A stretch of DNA of 64,000 nt from Umezawaea sp049997955 (GTDB lineage Bacteria > Actinomycetota > Actinomycetes > Mycobacteriales > Pseudonocardiaceae), in the NCBI GenBank assembly GCA_049997955.1, contig JAEBDY010000005.1, positions 485,924 through 549,923 of the forward strand, in the 5' to 3' direction. Positions within the stretch are counted from its first letter, which is position 1. Every line of letters begins with the position of its first letter. Both the position numbers and the translations under genes were made by a program. Positions 8,539 through 16,826 of the stretch are shown piece after piece. Below the pieces are notes generated by a model, which was given only the letters and a program-made list of their open reading frames with translations, ran no database searches and was not told the origin of the DNA.

Positions 8539-10185
8539 ATGAACAGAACCGCGAAGACGGTCTTGTACACCCTGTCCGGCGGGGCGCTGTCAGCGTTGTT
8601 CACCCTGGCCGGGACCAGCCAGGCGGAAGCAGCACCGCCACCCCCGCCCAAACCCGCCCCCTCACCCGCGCACGGCATCGAGGAGAAGAAGCGGGCGCAG
8701 CAGCAGAAGGTCGCGGCCACCAAGCCCAAAACGGCTCCCAAGCCCGCGCCCAAACCGGCTGCCAAACCGAAGCCGGCTACCAAACCGAAGCCTGCTGCCA
8801 AACCCGCGCCGAAGCCTGCTGCCAAGCCGAAGCCGAAGCCTGCCGTGGGGTTGCGGGCGGCCGAGGTGAAGAACAACGTTGCGCGTGATCAAAGCAAGGC
8901 CAAGCCGAAGCCTGCTGCCAAACCAGTGCCAAAGCCGGCTCCCAAGCCCGTGCCGAAGCCGGCTGCTAAGCCGAAGCCGAAGCCTGTGGTGGGTTTGCGG
9001 GCGGCCGAGGTGAAGAACAATGTCGCGCGTGATCAGAGCAAGCCCAAGCCGAAGCCTGCTGCTAAGCCGAAGCCTGTGGTGGGGTTGCGGGCTGCTGAGG
9101 TGAAGAACAACGTTGCGCGTGATCAGAGCAAGGCCAAGCCGAAGTCGGTTGCCAAGCCGAAGCCGAAGCCTCCGGTGGGATTGCGGGCCGCTGAGGTGAA
9201 GAACGATGTCGCGCGTGATCAAAGTAGGGCCAAGCCGAAGTCGGTTGCCAAGCCGAAGCCGAAGCCTCCGGTGGGATTGCGGGCCGCTGAGGTGAAGAAC
9301 AATGTCGCGCGTGATCAGAGCAAGGCCAACACCAAGCCTGTCGTGGGGTTGCGGGCCGCTGAGGTGAAGTACGACGTCGCGCGCGATCGGAGCAAGGCCA
9401 AGGGCAAGCCGAAGCCCGTGGTGGGGTTGCGGGCGGCCGAGGTCAAGCACGGTGTTGCCCCGGAGGGACCGCAGGGGCGGCAGGCTCGGCCCAGGAAGTT
9501 GTCGCAGTCCGTGAGGCTCGCCGAAGCGGCGGCGGAACGTCAGTCGACGACCGAGAAGCAGTTCGCCGCGCAACGCCGGACCACCGACTTCACCCGGCAG
9601 GTCGAGAACTTCGCGGGCAAGACGGGCGACAACATCGCCGGCGACGCCACCGACACCTTCAAGCTGCCCCTGTCGCTCGGCGACGGACTGATCGGCCTCG
9701 CCGCCGAGCGCCGGGTCACCGCGGCGGGACAGACCAAGAAGGGCGCCACCCGGAACTACTCCGAGGCGGCGAGGAGGGCCGCCGAGTCGCAGGCCAGGGC
9801 CAGGACGTCGGGCACGGCGGCCGGGAGCCTCGAAGCCGCGCAGGCCAGGGGCGGCCAGGCCGCCGCGTTGCAGGGCTTCCGGGACGCCGCGGCGAACGAG
9901 CGCGCCGCCAAGGCCACCGCGAGGAGCCTGCCGCTCAAGGTCGGGCTGCCCGTCACGGTCGCCTCCACCGTCTACGACATCGCCAACGGCAAACCGGCAG
10001 ACAAGGCGATCGCCAGCGGCGGTGTCGGGATCCTCGGCAGCATCGCGGCGGGCGCGGGTGTCGGAGCCTTGGGCGGCGGGCCGGTGGGTGCCTTCGTCGG
10101 CGGTATCGCGGGTGGGCTGATCGCCAGCGGGGTCACGGACGCGGTGTGGGACGCCGTCGCCGGTGAGGAGCAGGAGAGCGAGTAG
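8539..10185 (+). CDS. Secreted Lys/Pro-rich protein with seven 18-residue repeats and glycine-zipper C-terminus
   Basis: 548 residues. Residues 1 to about 32 form a signal peptide ending near SQAEAA, without a lipobox. A Pro/Lys/Ala-rich stretch (KPKPAAKPAPK type) follows. It is broken by seven copies of a unit reading VGLRAAEVKNNVARDQSK, between about residues 103 and 312. The next 150 residues are Ala/Arg/Gln-rich and helical. The last 60 are a Gly-zipper hydrophobic hairpin (GGVGILGSIAAGAGVGALGG and onward), which could insert in a membrane. No known family was recognised. The ATG at 8539 is preferred over an in-frame ATG at 8500 because it begins the signal peptide. The (KP)n linkers suggest spanning the cell wall, which is inference. 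Confidence 0.8.
   Translation: MNRTAKTVLYTLSGGALSALFTLAGTSQAEAAPPPPPKPAPSPAHGIEEKKRAQQQKVAATKPKTAPKPAPKPAAKPKPATKPKPAAKPAPKPAAKPKPKPAVGLRAAEVKNNVARDQSKAKPKPAAKPVPKPAPKPVPKPAAKPKPKPVVGLRAAEVKNNVARDQSKPKPKPAAKPKPVVGLRAAEVKNNVARDQSKAKPKSVAKPKPKPPVGLRAAEVKNDVARDQSRAKPKSVAKPKPKPPVGLRAAEVKNNVARDQSKANTKPVVGLRAAEVKYDVARDRSKAKGKPKPVVGLRAAEVKHGVAPEGPQGRQARPRKLSQSVRLAEAAAERQSTTEKQFAAQRRTTDFTRQVENFAGKTGDNIAGDATDTFKLPLSLGDGLIGLAAERRVTAAGQTKKGATRNYSEAARRAAESQARARTSGTAAGSLEAAQARGGQAAALQGFRDAAANERAAKATARSLPLKVGLPVTVASTVYDIANGKPADKAIASGGVGILGSIAAGAGVGALGGGPVGAFVGGIAGGLIASGVTDAVWDAVAGEEQESE
8845..9474 (+). repeat. Seven coding repeats (VGLRAAEVKNNVARDQSK) with variable KP-rich spacers
   Basis: Seven units of 54 bp encode the same 18-residue segment. 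Copies 1-6 differ at only a few residues (NN, ND or YD at positions 10-11; the last residue is R in copy 4). Copy 7 is degenerate after residue 9 (HGVAPEGPQ). The spacers are KPKP-type and vary in length, from about 6 to 30 residues. Units 3 and 4 have nearly identical spacers (AKPKSVAKPKPKPP), indicating recent duplication. Confidence 0.9.
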
Positions 10186-10324
10186 CGCGGCCGGGAAGCA
10201 GGTGCGGTCCGATGAGGTGATCGGGGTCGGCGCGCGTCCTCCGCGGGCTTGGGACGACGGGACGCTCGAAGTGTTCCAACGGGCGGGGGTGATTCGCGCC
10301 GACCTCGCGCACCGAAGGCCGCCG

Positions 10325-11359
10325 CTAGTCGCCGAGTTCCGCGCGCACCAGCGGGAGCACCTCGGTGCCGAGCAGTTCGATCGCCGTCATCACCTTGGCG
10401 TGCGGCACGCCAGCCCAGTCCATCTGCATCGCGTACCGGTCGGCCCCGACGAGCCGTCCGACGGAGATGAGCCGCTCGGCGATCTCCTCCGGGCTGCCCG
10501 CGAAGATCGCACGGGCACCGCGGGTGTACTCGTCGTACTCGTCGCGGGTCGGCACCGCCCAGCCGCGGGCCCTGGCGCCGTACTTCATGGTCTCCAGCCA
10601 GTACGGGTAGAAGGACTCCTTGGCGTCCTGGGAGTTCTTCGCCACGAGGCCGATGGCGCTCATCGTCACGTGCAGGTCCTCCGGCGCGTGCTCGCCCGCC
10701 GCGCCCGCCCGGCGGTACAGGTCCACCAGCGGCGCGAAGCGCTCGGGCTCGCCGCCGATGATCGCGTACACCACCGGCAGCCCGAGCACGCCCGCGCGGG
10801 CCGAGGACTGGGGGTTGCCGCCCGTGCCGACCGAGATCCGCAGCTTCTCCCCGTACGGCCGGGGCAGGACGCGGACGTTCTCCAGCGGCGCGCGGAACCG
10901 CCCGGACCACGTGACCGGGTCCTCGCGGTCGATGCGCAGCAGCAGGTCCAGCTTCTCCTCGTACAGCTCGTCGTAGTCGCCGAGGTCCGCGCCGAACAGC
11001 GGGAACGACTCGGTGAACGACCCGCGCCCCGCCAGCAGCTCCGCCCGTCCGCCGCTGAGCTGGTCGAGCGTCGTGAACTGCTGGTAGACCCGGACGGGGT
11101 CCTCGGTGCTCAGCACGGTCACGGCGCTGCTCAACGTGATCCGCTCGGTCACGCTCGCGGCGGCCGCGAGGACCGTGCCGGGGTTGGAGATCGCATAGGT
11201 GTCCAGGTGGTGCTCGCCCAGCCCGTAGAACCCGAGGCCGAGTTCGTCGGCGAGCTTGATGCGCTCGATCGTGTCGGCCAGCGCGCGGGACACCGGGATC
11301 TGCTCGCCGGTCAACGGGTCCGGGTGCCGGTCCGCGAAGCTGTAGATCCCGAGTTCCAT
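10325..11359 (-). CDS. LLM-class flavin-dependent oxidoreductase (luciferase-like)
   Basis: 344 residues with the bacterial-luciferase TIM-barrel pattern: MELGIYSFADRHPDP at the start, GFYGLGEHHLDTYAISNP near 50-67, ITLSSAVTVLSTEDPVRVYQ, and SGGRAELLAGRGSF. It resembles the group often annotated as LLM oxidoreductases using FMNH2 or F420. The cofactor cannot be decided here, although F420 is common in actinobacteria. GGAGG sits six bases before the ATG at 11359. It is the last gene of a leftward group with an ECF sigma factor and an NAD(P)-binding protein, but a strong hairpin at 11440-11465 separates it from them. Confidence 0.9.
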   Translation of the reverse strand: MELGIYSFADRHPDPLTGEQIPVSRALADTIERIKLADELGLGFYGLGEHHLDTYAISNPGTVLAAAASVTERITLSSAVTVLSTEDPVRVYQQFTTLDQLSGGRAELLAGRGSFTESFPLFGADLGDYDELYEEKLDLLLRIDREDPVTWSGRFRAPLENVRVLPRPYGEKLRISVGTGGNPQSSARAGVLGLPVVYAIIGGEPERFAPLVDLYRRAGAAGEHAPEDLHVTMSAIGLVAKNSQDAKESFYPYWLETMKYGARARGWAVPTRDEYDEYTRGARAIFAGSPEEIAERLISVGRLVGADRYAMQMDWAGVPHAKVMTAIELLGTEVLPLVRAELGD

Positions 11360-11439
11360 GGTTCCTCCGCGCTCGTGGTGGGTCACCGCCGAACCTACGC
11401 CTCATAGGTTGAAGCATCAACGTGACTGTGGCGAGCGTC

Positions 11440-11465
11440 GCGGCGGCCCCGCGCGGGGCCGCCGC
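11440..11465. terminator. 26-nt perfect palindrome after the NAD(P)-binding protein gene
   Basis: Two 13-base arms, GCGGCGGCCCCGC and its complement, meet without a loop, so the RNA hairpin would use the central bases as loop. It sits nine bases past the stop of the leftward gene at 11474 and about 80 bases ahead of the monooxygenase gene. It is therefore a likely terminator or attenuator between the two. Confidence 0.6.
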
Positions 11466-11473
11466 CGTGTCGA

Positions 11474-12220
11474 CTACTCGGACCGCTCCAGCCACTCCGC
11501 GAGGGTGGTCTCGGTGGTGGGCCCGCCTTCGCCCACGACCAGGCTGCGTTCGCCAAGTTCGGTGCCGAAGTAGCGGGCGTCCGGGTCCGTGACGACCGGG
11601 CGCGGGTCGCGGCGGGCGCTCAGGCTGCGCCGGAGGAAGTCGTCCATGCCGATCAGCTCGGGACCGCCGATCTCGACGATGCCGCCGACGGGTGAGCCCA
11701 CGGTGACGCGGGCGACCGTCGTGACGACGTCGTCGGCGGCGATGGGCTGCATCAGCGCCGACGGCGCCCGGACGACGTCGTCCACGGTGGAGGAGTCGGC
11801 GATGGCCGCGGCGAACTCGAAGAACTGCGTCGCCCGCACGATCGAGTGGGGGAGCGCAGACTTCGCGATGAGCTGCTCCTGCGCGACCTTCGCGCGCAGG
11901 TAGCCGCTGTCCGGCAGGGTGTCGGCGCCGACCACCGACAGCGCCACGTAGTGGCCGACCCCCGCGGTGGCCGCCGCCGCGAGCAGGTTGGTGGTCGCCG
12001 TCTCGAAGAACTCCAGCACGGCCGCGTCCGCGAACGACGGGGAGTTCGACACGTCCACGACCGCGTCCGCGCCGGTGAGCACGTCGGCCAGGCCCTCGCC
12101 GGTGATCGTGTCGACCCCCGAGGACGGCGACGCGGGCACCGCCTCGTGGCCGTGCTCGCCCAACTCGGCCACGAGCTTCGATCCGATGAGCCCGCTGCCG
12201 CCGATAACCACGATCTTCAT
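11474..12220 (-). CDS. SDR/NmrA-like NAD(P)-binding protein
   Basis: 248 residues. The Rossmann motif GGSGLIGS lies at residues 7-14 of an N-terminus reading MKIVVIGGSGLIGSKLVAEL. LSVVGADTLPDSGYLRAKVAQE near 115-135 has the Tyr-x3-Lys-like spacing of atypical SDRs. NmrA-type proteins bind NAD(P) and act as redox sensors or reductases. The gene follows the SigJ-type sigma gene by 67 bp on the same strand. In actinobacteria such sigma factors often pair with an oxidoreductase, so co-regulation is likely. No anti-sigma factor is seen. Confidence 0.88.
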   Translation of the reverse strand: MKIVVIGGSGLIGSKLVAELGEHGHEAVPASPSSGVDTITGEGLADVLTGADAVVDVSNSPSFADAAVLEFFETATTNLLAAAATAGVGHYVALSVVGADTLPDSGYLRAKVAQEQLIAKSALPHSIVRATQFFEFAAAIADSSTVDDVVRAPSALMQPIAADDVVTTVARVTVGSPVGGIVEIGGPELIGMDDFLRRSLSARRDPRPVVTDPDARYFGTELGERSLVVGEGGPTTETTLAEWLERSE

Positions 12221-12287
12221 GGTGCACCTTCCACGTTTTCCGTTCGGTCACCAGTCATGACCGGACAGCCCGTCGTCCTGTGACAGG

Positions 12288-13190
12288 TCACCGCGAAGAA
12301 GTGCCCGCCAACTTCGCGGGGTTCATCACCCACTGCACCTGGTCGATGCCCTCGGCCGACGCGCTGACCGACACGACGGCGGACGGGACGCCGTCGTGCG
12401 CGACGACGACGGAGGACCAGCCGTTCGCCTCGACCCACGTGACCGAGGCGCCGGTCCAGAACTTGGTCGCGAACGTGGCGATGAACCGGGAGACGTGCGT
12501 CCGGCCGACCACGGGGATCTTCGAGGCGCGCACGACACCGCCGCCGTCGGAGTAGCTGACGACGTCGGCGGCGAGCAGGCCCTCCAGCGTGGCGAGGTCA
12601 CCGGTCTGGGCGGCGGAGAGGAACGCGCTCAGCAGTCGCCGCTGCTCTGCCTGGTCCACCGGCGCGCGGCGGCCGCCGGCGATGTGCTTGCGGGCCCGGC
12701 TGACCAGTTGGCGGACGTTCGACTCGCTCGTCGCGACGATCTCGGCGATCTGGGGGTAGGGGTAGTCGAACGCCTCCCGCAGCACGTAGGCCGCGCGTTC
12801 GGTCGGCGTGAGCTTCTCCAGCAGCAGCAGGATCGCCAGCTCCAGCGCCTCGCCGCGTTCGGCGCCCAGCGCGGGGTCGGCGCTGGTGTCGACGGGTTCG
12901 GGCAGCCACTGCCCCGCGTAGGTCTCGTGGCGGGAGCGGGCGGACTGGGCCGAGTTGATCGCCAGCCGGGTCGTGACCGTGGTGAGGAACGCCGGGGTGC
13001 TCCGCACCGCGTCGCGGTCGGCGGCCTGCCAGCGGAGCCAGGCCTCCTGGACGACGTCCTCGGCTTCCGCGGCGCTGCCGAGCATGCGGTACACGATGCC
13101 GAACAGGCGGGACCGCTGGTCGTCGAACTCCGCCGCGGCGTGGTCCAGTCCGGTCTGCTGGTCGAGCGGGTTGGCGGGCACGGCGATCAC
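12288..13190 (-). CDS. ECF-type RNA polymerase sigma factor with C-terminal SnoaL-like domain (SigJ group)
   Basis: 300 residues. Region 2 reads DDQRSRLFGIVYRMLGSAAE AEDVVQEAW, with QRSRLF near 25. Region 4 reads LTPTERAAYVLREAFDYPY followed by a HTH around PQIAEIVATSESNVRQLVSR. The C-terminal 100 residues (AFLSAAQTGDLATLEGLLAAD) form a SnoaL-like domain, which replaces an anti-sigma factor in the SigJ/ECF41 groups and modulates activity. A GTG start at 13190 is preferred (GGGGCGG upstream); a second in-frame GTG is at 13181. It lies divergent to the channel-fusion gene at 13330, so 13191-13329 is a shared promoter region. Confidence 0.9.
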   Translation of the reverse strand: MIAVPANPLDQQTGLDHAAAEFDDQRSRLFGIVYRMLGSAAEAEDVVQEAWLRWQAADRDAVRSTPAFLTTVTTRLAINSAQSARSRHETYAGQWLPEPVDTSADPALGAERGEALELAILLLLEKLTPTERAAYVLREAFDYPYPQIAEIVATSESNVRQLVSRARKHIAGGRRAPVDQAEQRRLLSAFLSAAQTGDLATLEGLLAADVVSYSDGGGVVRASKIPVVGRTHVSRFIATFATKFWTGASVTWVEANGWSSVVVAHDGVPSAVVSVSASAEGIDQVQWVMNPAKLAGTSSR

Positions 13191-13329
13191 GCTAGCGCCG
13201 CCCCAGGTGCGCGGGGCCGCCCGTCGCTCGAAAGAGGACCGTACCCCGGTCGGAGGATGCTCGTTCGAGGCAGCACGGGCCTGCCTAGCCTCCGTCACGT
13301 TCAGCGATCGACTTCGGAGGTCTCCGCTC

Positions 13330-15834
13330 GTGCCCGAAAACCCCGACACCCCGGTCGCGCTCACCCATCGGGCGGTCGCGTCGCGTGAGGAGGATCCGGC
13401 GGCGGCTCGTGAGCTGCTCGGCCGGGCGCTGGCCGGGAAGGTGGACTACGAGCCCGCCTGGCGGTGGCTGGCCGAGGTGGTGGACGACCCGGCGGAACGG
13501 CGGTTCTGCCTGGACCGGGCGTACGCGATCGAGGCCGACCCGCTCACCGGGCAGGCGCGCCGGGAACTCGACGGGATCGAGCCGCGGCCGCCGGTGGAGG
13601 TCGAGGACCTGGTGGAGCCGCCCAGGCCGGGGACACCGGCGCGTCCCCGGCGGCGAGGGGCGTGGATCGCGGTCGCGGCCGTGGTGGCCGTGCTGCTGAG
13701 CGTGCTCGGGGTGTACACGGCGTCGGGCGGCCAGAACGGGGAGCCGGTGCACGTCGCGCTGGTGGCGGGGATGGCGAAGCCCGGAGCGGTCGCGATGGAA
13801 CGCGGTCTGCGGATGCACCTGGACGCGGTGAACTTGGCGGGCGGTGTCGACGGGCACCCGGTGGAACTGCTCGTCTACGACGACGGGGACCAGGTCGACA
13901 AGGCCCGGTCGATCGCGGAGGAGATCGTCCGCGAGGACAGGGCGCTGTTCGTGGTGGGGCACGGGAGCAGCGACACGGCCCTGGTGGCGGCGCCGATCTA
14001 CCAGCGGGCGCGCATCCCGGCGATCACGCCGTCCGCCGGGTCGTCGCGCATCACCGACGGCAGCGACTGGTACTTCCGCAGCATGTTCGGGAACCGCACG
14101 CAGTCGGACTTCCTGGCCGTCTACGTCGCCGACGTGCTCGGGTCGGCGAAGGCGCAGGTCGTGCACGACGCGGACGAGGCGGGGCGGTCGGTGCGGGAGT
14201 CGTTCGCCGAGTCGTTCGGGGAGTTCGGCGCGGTCACGGCGGAGGTGGCGCTGGACAAGTCCACTGTGGACGTCGGGGCGCTGGACCCGGTGACGCCGGT
14301 CGTGCTGGCGACGGAGATCGACACCGGCGTCGAGGTGGTCCGGCGGCTGCGCACGTCCGGGGTCACGGCACCCGTGCTGGCCACGGCTTCCCTTGGCACG
14401 CAGACGTTCCACGACGCGCTGAGCGAGGCGGAGCGCGAGCTGGGCAGGCCAGGACTGCTGACCCGTGACCTCTACGTCGGCACGCCGCTGGCGAACGACG
14501 CGCTGTCCGGTCCGGCGCTGACGTGGGCGGAGGACTACGAGCGGCGGTACGGCGAACGGCCGCCGTGGCAGGCGGCGACGGCTCGGCAGGCGCTCAACGT
14601 CGGGCTGCACGCCATGCGCGGGGGCGGCCTGAGCCTCGCCGCGGACCGGCGTTCGGCGGACCGGCAGCGGGTGCGCGACGGGTGGGCGGCCCTGAAGGAC
14701 CGCAAGAACTCGTTCCCGGCGCTGCTCGGGCCGCTGTACTTCTCGCCGACCGGCTCGGCGCAGATGTCGGTGTCCGTCGTGACCAGCGACGGGTCGCGGT
14801 TCGTGTCGGCGCCGGTGCAACTGACGATCTACGAGCCGCCGTCGGACGAGGCGCTGCGGGACGGCTTGACCGCCGGGACGGTGATCGGGATCGGGGACCG
14901 GTACCTGATCCGCCGCCAGGTCGTGGCCACGGGCATCAACCTCAACGAGGTGCGCGACCTGGACACCAGGGACGGCACGTACTTCGTCGACTTCTTCCTG
15001 TGGCTCAAGTACACCGGCGACCACGTGGCCTCCGACGTGCAGTTCGTCAACGCGGTCAAACCCGACCTCAAGCTCGGTCAGCCGCTGCGGGACGTCACCG
15101 AGAACGGCGGCACGTACCGGCTCTACCGGGTGGGGGAGCGCTTCAAGAGCGGGTTCGAGTTCCGCGGCTTCCCGTTCGACCACCAGCGGCTCGTCGTCCT
15201 GCTGCAGAACCGGACGCGCACCGCCGACCAGGTGGTGTACGTGACCGACAAGGAGATCCTGGACCAGCCGCCGAGCGCCTACCTGAACAGCGGCGCCGAC
15301 GCGGACGCGGACATCAACGAGATCCCGAACTGGGTGGCGGCCTCGGCGCGGTTCTTCCAGCGCACGGTCGGCAGCAGCGACGCGCTGGGCGACAGCGAGG
15401 GCGCCGGGTCGGGCATCTACTACAGCCAGTACGCGGGCGAGGTGGAGATCGTGCGCGACACGGCGCCGTTCCTCGTGAAGAACCTGCTGCCGCTGGTGCT
15501 GCTGATCTGCGTGACCTACCTGTCGCTGTTCTTCTCGGCGTCCGACGGCGGAGCGCCGGTGTCGATGGGCGTCACGGCGATCCTGAGCACGGCCGTCCTG
15601 CTCAACAACGTGACGTCGCAGCTCCCGTCGGTCAGCTACACGGTCGCGCTGGAGTGGGGCTACTACGCGTTCATCCTGCTCGCCTCGACCTGCGTGCTGA
15701 TCGCCATGCTGCGCAAGCGGTTGGCGTCGACCCGGCGGGAGGGCGCTGAGCGGAAGCTGACCAGGGCCGCCCGCGTCGGCTATCCGCTCTACCTGCTCGG
15801 GGTGGTGCTCACCTACGTGGTCGTGTTCGGCTGA
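13330..15834 (+). CDS. Type-I periplasmic binding protein fused to a pentameric ligand-gated ion channel
   Basis: 834 residues. Residues 10-80 are a cytoplasmic TPR-like segment (WRWLAEVVDDPAERRFCLDR). Residues 111-131 form one membrane helix. Residues 137-505 resemble a branched-chain amino-acid type periplasmic binding domain (MERGLRMHLDAVNLAGGVDG; PAITPSAGSSRITD). Residues 515-710 fit the Cys-loop receptor extracellular beta-sandwich: VVATGINLNEVRDLD, YFVDFFLWLKYTGD, and the Pro-loop FPFDHQ at 614-619. Four helices follow: M1 at 714-736, M2 at 741-764, M3 at 768-795, M4 at 813-833. M2 ends QLPSVSY, and M4 begins LTRAARVGYPL, close to the same element of the proton-gated channel GLIC. The predicted topology is N-in with both ligand domains outside. 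GGAGG nine bases before the GTG supports the start. The ligand is unknown. Confidence 0.88.
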   Translation: MPENPDTPVALTHRAVASREEDPAAARELLGRALAGKVDYEPAWRWLAEVVDDPAERRFCLDRAYAIEADPLTGQARRELDGIEPRPPVEVEDLVEPPRPGTPARPRRRGAWIAVAAVVAVLLSVLGVYTASGGQNGEPVHVALVAGMAKPGAVAMERGLRMHLDAVNLAGGVDGHPVELLVYDDGDQVDKARSIAEEIVREDRALFVVGHGSSDTALVAAPIYQRARIPAITPSAGSSRITDGSDWYFRSMFGNRTQSDFLAVYVADVLGSAKAQVVHDADEAGRSVRESFAESFGEFGAVTAEVALDKSTVDVGALDPVTPVVLATEIDTGVEVVRRLRTSGVTAPVLATASLGTQTFHDALSEAERELGRPGLLTRDLYVGTPLANDALSGPALTWAEDYERRYGERPPWQAATARQALNVGLHAMRGGGLSLAADRRSADRQRVRDGWAALKDRKNSFPALLGPLYFSPTGSAQMSVSVVTSDGSRFVSAPVQLTIYEPPSDEALRDGLTAGTVIGIGDRYLIRRQVVATGINLNEVRDLDTRDGTYFVDFFLWLKYTGDHVASDVQFVNAVKPDLKLGQPLRDVTENGGTYRLYRVGERFKSGFEFRGFPFDHQRLVVLLQNRTRTADQVVYVTDKEILDQPPSAYLNSGADADADINEIPNWVAASARFFQRTVGSSDALGDSEGAGSGIYYSQYAGEVEIVRDTAPFLVKNLLPLVLLICVTYLSLFFSASDGGAPVSMGVTAILSTAVLLNNVTSQLPSVSYTVALEWGYYAFILLASTCVLIAMLRKRLASTRREGAERKLTRAARVGYPLYLLGVVLTYVVVFG

Positions 15835-15883
15835 ACGCGCCGAAACCGGCCCGCACCACCGGGAGAAGTCCTGTCACGATGAG

Positions 15884-16813
15884 GTGGTGCTGGTGACGAT
15901 CCTCGCGTTCGAGGGCGTGACGACGATCGACGTCACGGCCCCGGAGGGCGTTTTCGGCCACGCCAACCACTTCGGCGCGGACTACGTGGTCCAGGTCGTC
16001 TCACCGGACGGCGCGGACGTGCGCACGGCCAACGGGGTCGAGGTGCGGGTCGAGGCCTCCGCGCGGGACGCCGAACCGGGTGGCACGGTGCTCGTCCCCG
16101 GCGCGGACGACGTGCACCTGGACCCCGTGCTCCTGGAGGCCGCCAGCCTGCTGGCCGTGGGCGCGGACCGGGTCACGTCGGTGTGCACCGGCTCGTTCCT
16201 GCTCGCCGAACTCGGCCTGCTGGACGGCCGCGCGGCGACCACCCACTGGCGGCAGGTCGGCCTGTTCGCCGAGCGCTACCCGCGGGTCTCGGTGCGGCCG
16301 GACGACCTCTGCGTGCGGGACGGCGACCTGGTCACGGCGGCGGGCGTCAGCTCCGGCATCGACCTGGCGCTCGCGCTGGTGGAGGACGACCACGGCGCCG
16401 AGGTCGCGGCCGAGGCGGCGCGGGCGATGGTCGTGTTCCTGCAACGCCCCGGCGGCCACTCCCGGTTCTCCGTGCCGTCGCGGAGCCGCGTGCCGCACGG
16501 GAGCCCGCTGCGCGCGGTGCTCGACTCGATCGCCGCCGACCCCGCGGCGAACCACTCCGTGTCCGCGATGGCGGGCACCGCCGCCGTGAGCGCCCGGCAG
16601 CTGGCGCGGCTGTTCCACGACGAGATCGGCACGACCCCGGCCCGGTACGTGGAACTGGTGCGGCTGGAGCTGGCGCAGGAGCTGCTGCGGAAGGGCCACA
16701 CCGCGGCCGTGGCGGCGGTGCGGAGCGGGTTCGGCGGCGACGACGCGCTGCGGCGCGTGTTCACCGGCAGACTGGGGATGTCGCCGACCTCCTACCGGGA
16801 ACGGCGCACCTGA
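15884..16813 (+). CDS. GlxA-family regulator (DJ-1/PfpI domain plus AraC HTH)
   Basis: 309 residues. The N-terminal 170 residues form a DJ-1/PfpI-like glutaminase fold, with the nucleophile-elbow sequence VCTGSFLLAELGLLDG and the following TTHW. The C-terminal 110 residues are an AraC/XylS double HTH (SVSAMAGTAAVSARQLARLF; GFGGDDALRRVFTGRLGMSP). GlxA-type proteins regulate nitrogen, amine or aldehyde metabolism in several bacteria. The start is one of several closely spaced GTG codons at 15884-15893; the first was taken. It is followed after 13 bp by a DUF427 gene, probably in the same transcript. The target genes are not evident. Confidence 0.92.
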   Translation: MVLVTILAFEGVTTIDVTAPEGVFGHANHFGADYVVQVVSPDGADVRTANGVEVRVEASARDAEPGGTVLVPGADDVHLDPVLLEAASLLAVGADRVTSVCTGSFLLAELGLLDGRAATTHWRQVGLFAERYPRVSVRPDDLCVRDGDLVTAAGVSSGIDLALALVEDDHGAEVAAEAARAMVVFLQRPGGHSRFSVPSRSRVPHGSPLRAVLDSIAADPAANHSVSAMAGTAAVSARQLARLFHDEIGTTPARYVELVRLELAQELLRKGHTAAVAAVRSGFGGDDALRRVFTGRLGMSPTSYRERRT

Positions 16814-16826
16814 CGAAGGGCCGACG

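Noticed and set aside
8662..9573. Leftward 303-codon frame opposite the repeat protein
   Set aside because: It consists of Leu/Arg/His repeats that mirror the KP-rich repeats of the real gene.
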